A stretch of DNA of 26,370 bases from an uncultured Selenomonadaceae bacterium (GTDB lineage Bacteria; Bacillota; Negativicutes; Selenomonadales; Selenomonadaceae), in the NCBI GenBank assembly GCA_910579115.1, contig CAJTSO010000009.1:22049-48418 (forward strand). Direction: 5' to 3'. Below, in pieces: positions 23,661 to 26,370 of the stretch. Positions within the stretch are counted from its first letter, which is position 1. Each line of letters opens with the position of its first letter. The translations under genes and the position numbers were made by a program. Below the pieces are notes generated by a model that was not told the origin of the DNA, searched no databases, and was given only the letters and a program-made list of their open reading frames with translations.

Positions 23661-23687
23661 CCGCTAATCGGTCTCATAGGCTCCCCT

Positions 23688-23723
23688 GTAGGGGAGCTGT
23701 CGCTGAAAGCGACTGAGGGGTGA
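23688..23723. repeat. simple palindromic repeat unit
   Basis: An intact unit, AGGCTCCCCTGTAGGGGAGC then TGTCGCTGAAAGCGACTGAG and GGGTGA. It shows what the split element at 23513-23660 looked like before its insert. Two hairpins: CTCCCCT/AGGGGAG and GTCGCT/AGCGAC. Confidence 0.75.
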
Positions 23724-23749
23724 CACAAGCAAATCGCCCGGCTAATCTG

Positions 23750-23785
23750 TCACCCCTCCGGCGGCTTCGCCGCCACCTCCCCTAG
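23750..23785. repeat. simple palindromic repeat unit
   Basis: A unit in the opposite orientation to 23688-23723, with arms GGCGGC/GCCGCC around TTC and CTCCCCT/AGGGGAG. It is nearest to the unit at 20382-20425. It lies about 120 bases past the argF stop and its hairpins could slow or end transcription. Confidence 0.75.
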
Positions 23786-23827
23786 AGGGGAGGCTTCCGG
23801 ACGGATTAAAGGTTACTGCTTTCAGCG

Positions 23828-23863
23828 TTTTTAGTGCTCATGCAAACCTACAGGTGAGGCTTA
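23828..23863. repeat. remnant of the inserted repeat module
   Basis: TTTTTAGTGCTCATGCAAAC followed by CTACAGGTGAGGCTT matches the right end of the inserted module plus base unit at 20555-20587, without the left part. It is a truncated copy just downstream of argF. Confidence 0.6.
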
Positions 23864-23903
23864 TAAGGAACATATTTCACGAAGTATGATTTTGGGATTT
23901 TAC

Positions 23904-24842
23904 TCAGTCCATCATGGTGAGGGCCAGGACCGCCTTTTGGGCATGGAGCCGGTTCTCCGCCTCGTCGAAGATGACGTCAGCCTGAGCCTCCAGCACATCC
24001 TCGGTTATCTCCTCGCCCCGGTGGGCCGGCAGGCAGTGCATTACGATACAGCCTTCGTTGGCTTCCGCCAGCAGGGAGGCATTTATCTGATAGCCCGCCA
24101 GATCCTTCAGGCGCTGTTCCCGCTGGGCTTCCTCCCCCATGCTGGTCCAGACGTCGGTATAGAGGACGTCAGCCCCGGCGGCGGCCTCGTGAACGTCCCC
24201 GGTGATGGTTACGGCGCTGCCGCTTACGGCTCCGTCCGCCAGGGCATTTTTCACCACTTCTTCCGCGGGCTTATAGCCGGTTGGAGAAGCTATCGCAACA
24301 TCCATTCCCACCTTGGCGCAGCCGTAGAGGAGGGAGTGGGCCATGTTATTGCCGTCCCCGATGTAGGCCAGCTTTTTCCCCTTGTACCGGCCGATGCGCT
24401 CTCTGATGGTAAGGAGATCCGCCAGCACCTGACAGGGGTGAAGCAGGTCGGTAAGGCCATTGATCACCGGAACGGAAGCGTACTTCGCCAGCTCCTCCAG
24501 AGTGCTGTGCCGGAAGGTGCGGATCATGATACCGTCAAGGTAGCGGCTGAGGACCCGGGCGGTGTCCCGGATGGGCTCGCCCCGGCCGATCTGCAAATCG
24601 TTTTTCGACAGGAAAAGGGCCTGTCCGCCCAGCTGATACATACCGGTTTCAAAGGACACCCTTGTCCGGGTGGAGGATTTTTCAAAAATCATGCCCAGGG
24701 TCTTGCCCTTCAGCAAATGATGCTCGATGCCCTTCTTCTGCTTTGCCTTCAAATCGGCCGCCAGGTCGAGAATGGCGTAGAGGTCTTCGGTGGTGATCTC
24801 GTGGAGGGAGAGGAGGTCTTTACCCTTGAGATTCTGATACAA
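23904..24842 (-). CDS. argF: ornithine carbamoyltransferase
   Basis: Makes citrulline from ornithine and carbamoyl phosphate. With the chosen start it has 312 residues, normal for the family. The carbamoyl-phosphate loop STRTR is at 57-61, HPCQ at 135-138, and the ornithine-site motif HCLPAHRGEE near the C-terminus marks it as an OTCase rather than an aspartate transcarbamoylase. The frame opens at a TTG (24858-24860) that lies upstream of the AAAGGAGG site; the TTG at 24840-24842, a normal distance after that site, is the better start. It has its own promoter and stands 100 bases after argD. It could also be the catabolic form, but argG and argH nearby favour synthesis. Confidence 0.95.
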   Translation of the reverse strand: MYQNLKGKDLLSLHEITTEDLYAILDLAADLKAKQKKGIEHHLLKGKTLGMIFEKSSTRTRVSFETGMYQLGGQALFLSKNDLQIGRGEPIRDTARVLSRYLDGIMIRTFRHSTLEELAKYASVPVINGLTDLLHPCQVLADLLTIRERIGRYKGKKLAYIGDGNNMAHSLLYGCAKVGMDVAIASPTGYKPAEEVVKNALADGAVSGSAVTITGDVHEAAAGADVLYTDVWTSMGEEAQREQRLKDLAGYQINASLLAEANEGCIVMHCLPAHRGEEITEDVLEAQADVIFDEAENRLHAQKAVLALTMMD

Positions 24843-24872
24843 GATTTTTCCTCCTTTCAAAGATAATGGTTT

Positions 24873-24902
24873 ATTATATCATCTTTCGCCGCCTTTTGTA
24901 AA
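24873..24902 (-). promoter_or_regulatory. sigma-A-type promoter of argF
   Basis: Minus-strand TTTACA (24897-24902), an 18-base spacer and perfect TATAAT (24873-24878), about 30 bases before the TTG start. The flanks (AAAGATAAT on one side, ATATCATCTTT on the other) form an imperfect inverted repeat over the -10 box that might be an operator. Confidence 0.6.
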
Positions 24903-24942
24903 AAGAGGCGGAAGTATTTTGTATTTTTGTCCGTTTCCCAAA

Positions 24943-26148
24943 TCAGGCGAATTTTGCCAGAGCCCTGTCTACCCGGACCAGAACTTCATCTATGTCCCCT
25001 TCGGTGATGATGAGGGGAGGCACGAAGCGGAGAACGTTACCGGCGGTGCAGTTGATAATGGCGCCGTTTTCCAGAACGTCATTGACGATGTCCCGGCCGA
25101 TATCGTCCCGGGTCAGCTCCGCCCCCAGCATCAGCCCTTTGCCCCGGACTTCCTTTATCAGACCGGGATATTTAGCCGCCAGCTTTTTCAGCGTTCCAGT
25201 AAAATATTCTCCCAGCCGGGCTACATTTTTCAAAAAGTCCGGGCGGGCCACGGTGTCCAGAACCACATTGGCCGCCGCGCAGGCCAGGGGATTGCCACCG
25301 AAGGTGGTGCCGTGGTCGCCGGGGCACAGGGCCTTTGCCACTTCCTCCGTGGCTATGACGGCTCCGATGGGCACGCCTCCGGCCAGCCCCTTGGCCAGGG
25401 TGACGATATCCGGCTTTATCCCAAATGCCTCGTAGGCAAAGAAGGCGCCGGTGCGGCCGATACCGCACTGGATCTCATCCAGAATCAGGAGGGCCCCGTG
25501 CTTGTCACAGAGGGCCCGGACCCCTTGCAGGTATTCAGGAGAGGGAACGTAAATTCCCCCCTCCCCCTGAATCGTTTCCAGCAGGACTGCGCTGACCTTG
25601 TCGTTCATTTTGGCTTCCAGCTCCGCCAGGTCGCCGTAGGTGACGTAATCAAAAGCCGGGGGCAGCGGCCCGAAGCCCGCCTGATATTTCGGCTGGCCGG
25701 TGGCGGTAAGGGTAGCCAGAGTGCGGCCGTGGAAGCTGTGCCAGGCGGTAATGATGGTGGATTTCTCCTCGTCCTGCTGATGGGTGTATTTCCGGGCCAG
25801 CTTGATGGCCCCCTCATTGGCCTCGGCGCCGGAATTGGCGAAGAAGGCCCGGTCAAGCCCCGACAGCTTTACCAGCTTCTCGGCGGCGGCGGCCTGGGCC
25901 TCGGTGTAGTAGAGGTTGGAAACGTGGATCATGCGGGCGGCCTGATCGGCTACCGCCTTTACCAGTTCCTTGTGGCCGTGGCCCAGAACGTTTACGGCAA
26001 TGCCTGCCAGAAAGTCGATATATTTCTTCCCGGCGGTGTCGTAGACATTGACTCCGTCCCCGTGGTCCAGGACGATCTGATAGCGGGCAAAGACCGGAAG
26101 ATAGTCGGCCTTGTCCACCGCGTAAATTTTTTCGTCGGTGTATTTCAT
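24943..26148 (-). CDS. argD: acetylornithine aminotransferase
   Basis: PLP-dependent class III aminotransferase that makes N-acetylornithine from the semialdehyde with glutamate as donor. The 401-residue length is normal. SGAEANEGAIKLAR at 106-119 binds the PLP phosphate, D224 in LILDEIQCGIGRTG holds the ring nitrogen, and K253 in TLAKGLAGGVPIGA is the Schiff-base lysine. The ATG follows an AGAGGAGC site. It is the first arg gene in the window. argC, argJ and argB are not visible and may lie beyond the window edge. A related role with other omega-amino acids cannot be excluded, but the neighbours make argD the best name. Confidence 0.95.
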   Translation of the reverse strand: MKYTDEKIYAVDKADYLPVFARYQIVLDHGDGVNVYDTAGKKYIDFLAGIAVNVLGHGHKELVKAVADQAARMIHVSNLYYTEAQAAAAEKLVKLSGLDRAFFANSGAEANEGAIKLARKYTHQQDEEKSTIITAWHSFHGRTLATLTATGQPKYQAGFGPLPPAFDYVTYGDLAELEAKMNDKVSAVLLETIQGEGGIYVPSPEYLQGVRALCDKHGALLILDEIQCGIGRTGAFFAYEAFGIKPDIVTLAKGLAGGVPIGAVIATEEVAKALCPGDHGTTFGGNPLACAAANVVLDTVARPDFLKNVARLGEYFTGTLKKLAAKYPGLIKEVRGKGLMLGAELTRDDIGRDIVNDVLENGAIINCTAGNVLRFVPPLIITEGDIDEVLVRVDRALAKFA

Positions 26149-26159
26149 TGACTGCTCCT

Positions 26160-26175
26160 CTTTATATTTATAAAG
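26160..26175. promoter_or_regulatory. perfect palindrome just upstream of argD
   Basis: CTTTATATTTATAAAG is a perfect 7-2-7 inverted repeat immediately before the argD ribosome-binding site. Its position suits a repressor such as ArgR, but the sequence is not a close match to known ARG boxes that I recall. Confidence 0.35.
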
Positions 26176-26186
26176 TCATTGCTTGC

Positions 26187-26207
26187 GAAAATGCCACCGG
26201 CATTTTC
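26187..26207. repeat. short perfect hairpin
   Basis: GAAAATGCC and GGCATTTTC pair perfectly around ACC, upstream of argD. It could be an upstream gene's terminator or part of the repeat tract. Confidence 0.5.
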
Positions 26208-26235
26208 TTTCCGCTGCGTGCTGCCCCCCCGTTAA

Positions 26236-26370
26236 AGCCTCCCCTTTAGGGGAGGTGGCACCGAAGTACGACTCCCTAAGCTCTGCCATCGTTACACTCG
26301 GCAATCGCTAAGGTCGCATGCATGACACGCACTAAATTCGTCCATCGTTTCACTCGGACTTATTAAGTGC
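26236..26370. repeat. nested palindromic repeat, cut by window edge
   Basis: A base unit (AAGCCTCCCCTTTAGGGGAG then GTGGCACCGAAG) runs directly into the inserted module. The tip TGCCATCGTTACACTCGGCA (26284-26303) differs by one base from that at 23593-23612 (reverse strand). A second tip, GTCCATCGTTTCACTCGGAC (26340-26359), is followed by TTATTAAGTGC at the window end. Confidence 0.75.

Noticed and set aside
23513..23863. Possible CRISPR array in the argF-argG gap
   Set aside because: Units are palindromic, vary in length and orientation, lack regular unique spacers and have no cas genes nearby.
24889..24912. Hairpin CCGCCT...AGGCGG after argD as a terminator
   Set aside because: It overlaps the argF -35 region and has no T-run on the minus strand; it is too weak to call.
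24919..26151. A 410-codon plus-strand open frame opposite argD
   Set aside because: Shadow caused by codon bias; composition is Gly/Gln-rich and unlike any family I know.

Overview
All 26 recognisable genes in this window lie on the minus strand, so transcription runs from high to low coordinates. Gene content and order suggest a Firmicutes-type anaerobe, most likely class Negativicutes. The pointers are FabK-type enoyl reduction, a plsX-fabH-fabK-fabD-fabG-acpP-fabF-rnc operon, strong AGGAGG ribosome-binding sites, sigma-A-type promoters and remnants of a type IV pilus locus beside aro genes. The lineage is an inference; no rRNA or tRNA gene is present. Several genes appear to start at TTG codons placed just after a Shine-Dalgarno sequence.

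Layout in transcription order. (1) 26148-20713: the second half of arginine synthesis, argD, argF, then argG-argH. The gaps around these genes carry nested palindromic repeats. (2) 20302-19388: an EamA/DMT-type permease. 19308-18319: galE, ending in a good terminator. (3) 18075-16280: a fused PilM/PilN-like protein and a PilO-like protein, all that is visible of a type IV pilus assembly locus. It is followed by aroC-aroK-aroB (16155-13305), which joins the shikimate pathway to chorismate. (4) 13092-12331: yceD (DUF177) and rpmF from a consensus promoter, ended by a strong terminator. (5) 12167-3419: the lipid operon plsX, fabH, fabK, fabD, fabG, acpP, an FMN/NMO-family enzyme with a four-cysteine motif, fabF and rnc, then an exported protein and a terminator. 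Its promoter overlaps an inverted repeat that may be an operator. (6) 3154-1: a metallo-beta-lactamase-fold protein, a GntP-family permease and a glycerate kinase that runs off the window edge.

The most interesting item is the NMO-family gene at 6144-7091. It sits inside the fatty-acid operon beside a separate, bona fide fabK. Its C-terminal C-x2-C-x3-C-x4-C cluster and flanking motifs resemble Helicobacter FabX, the flavin/iron-sulfur dehydrogenase-isomerase that makes unsaturated fatty acids. It is a good candidate for the missing double-bond-forming enzyme in this organism. The second notable item is a family of mosaic palindromic repeats around the arg genes, with hairpin tips whose outer bases covary and an inserted module found at the same point in two elements.
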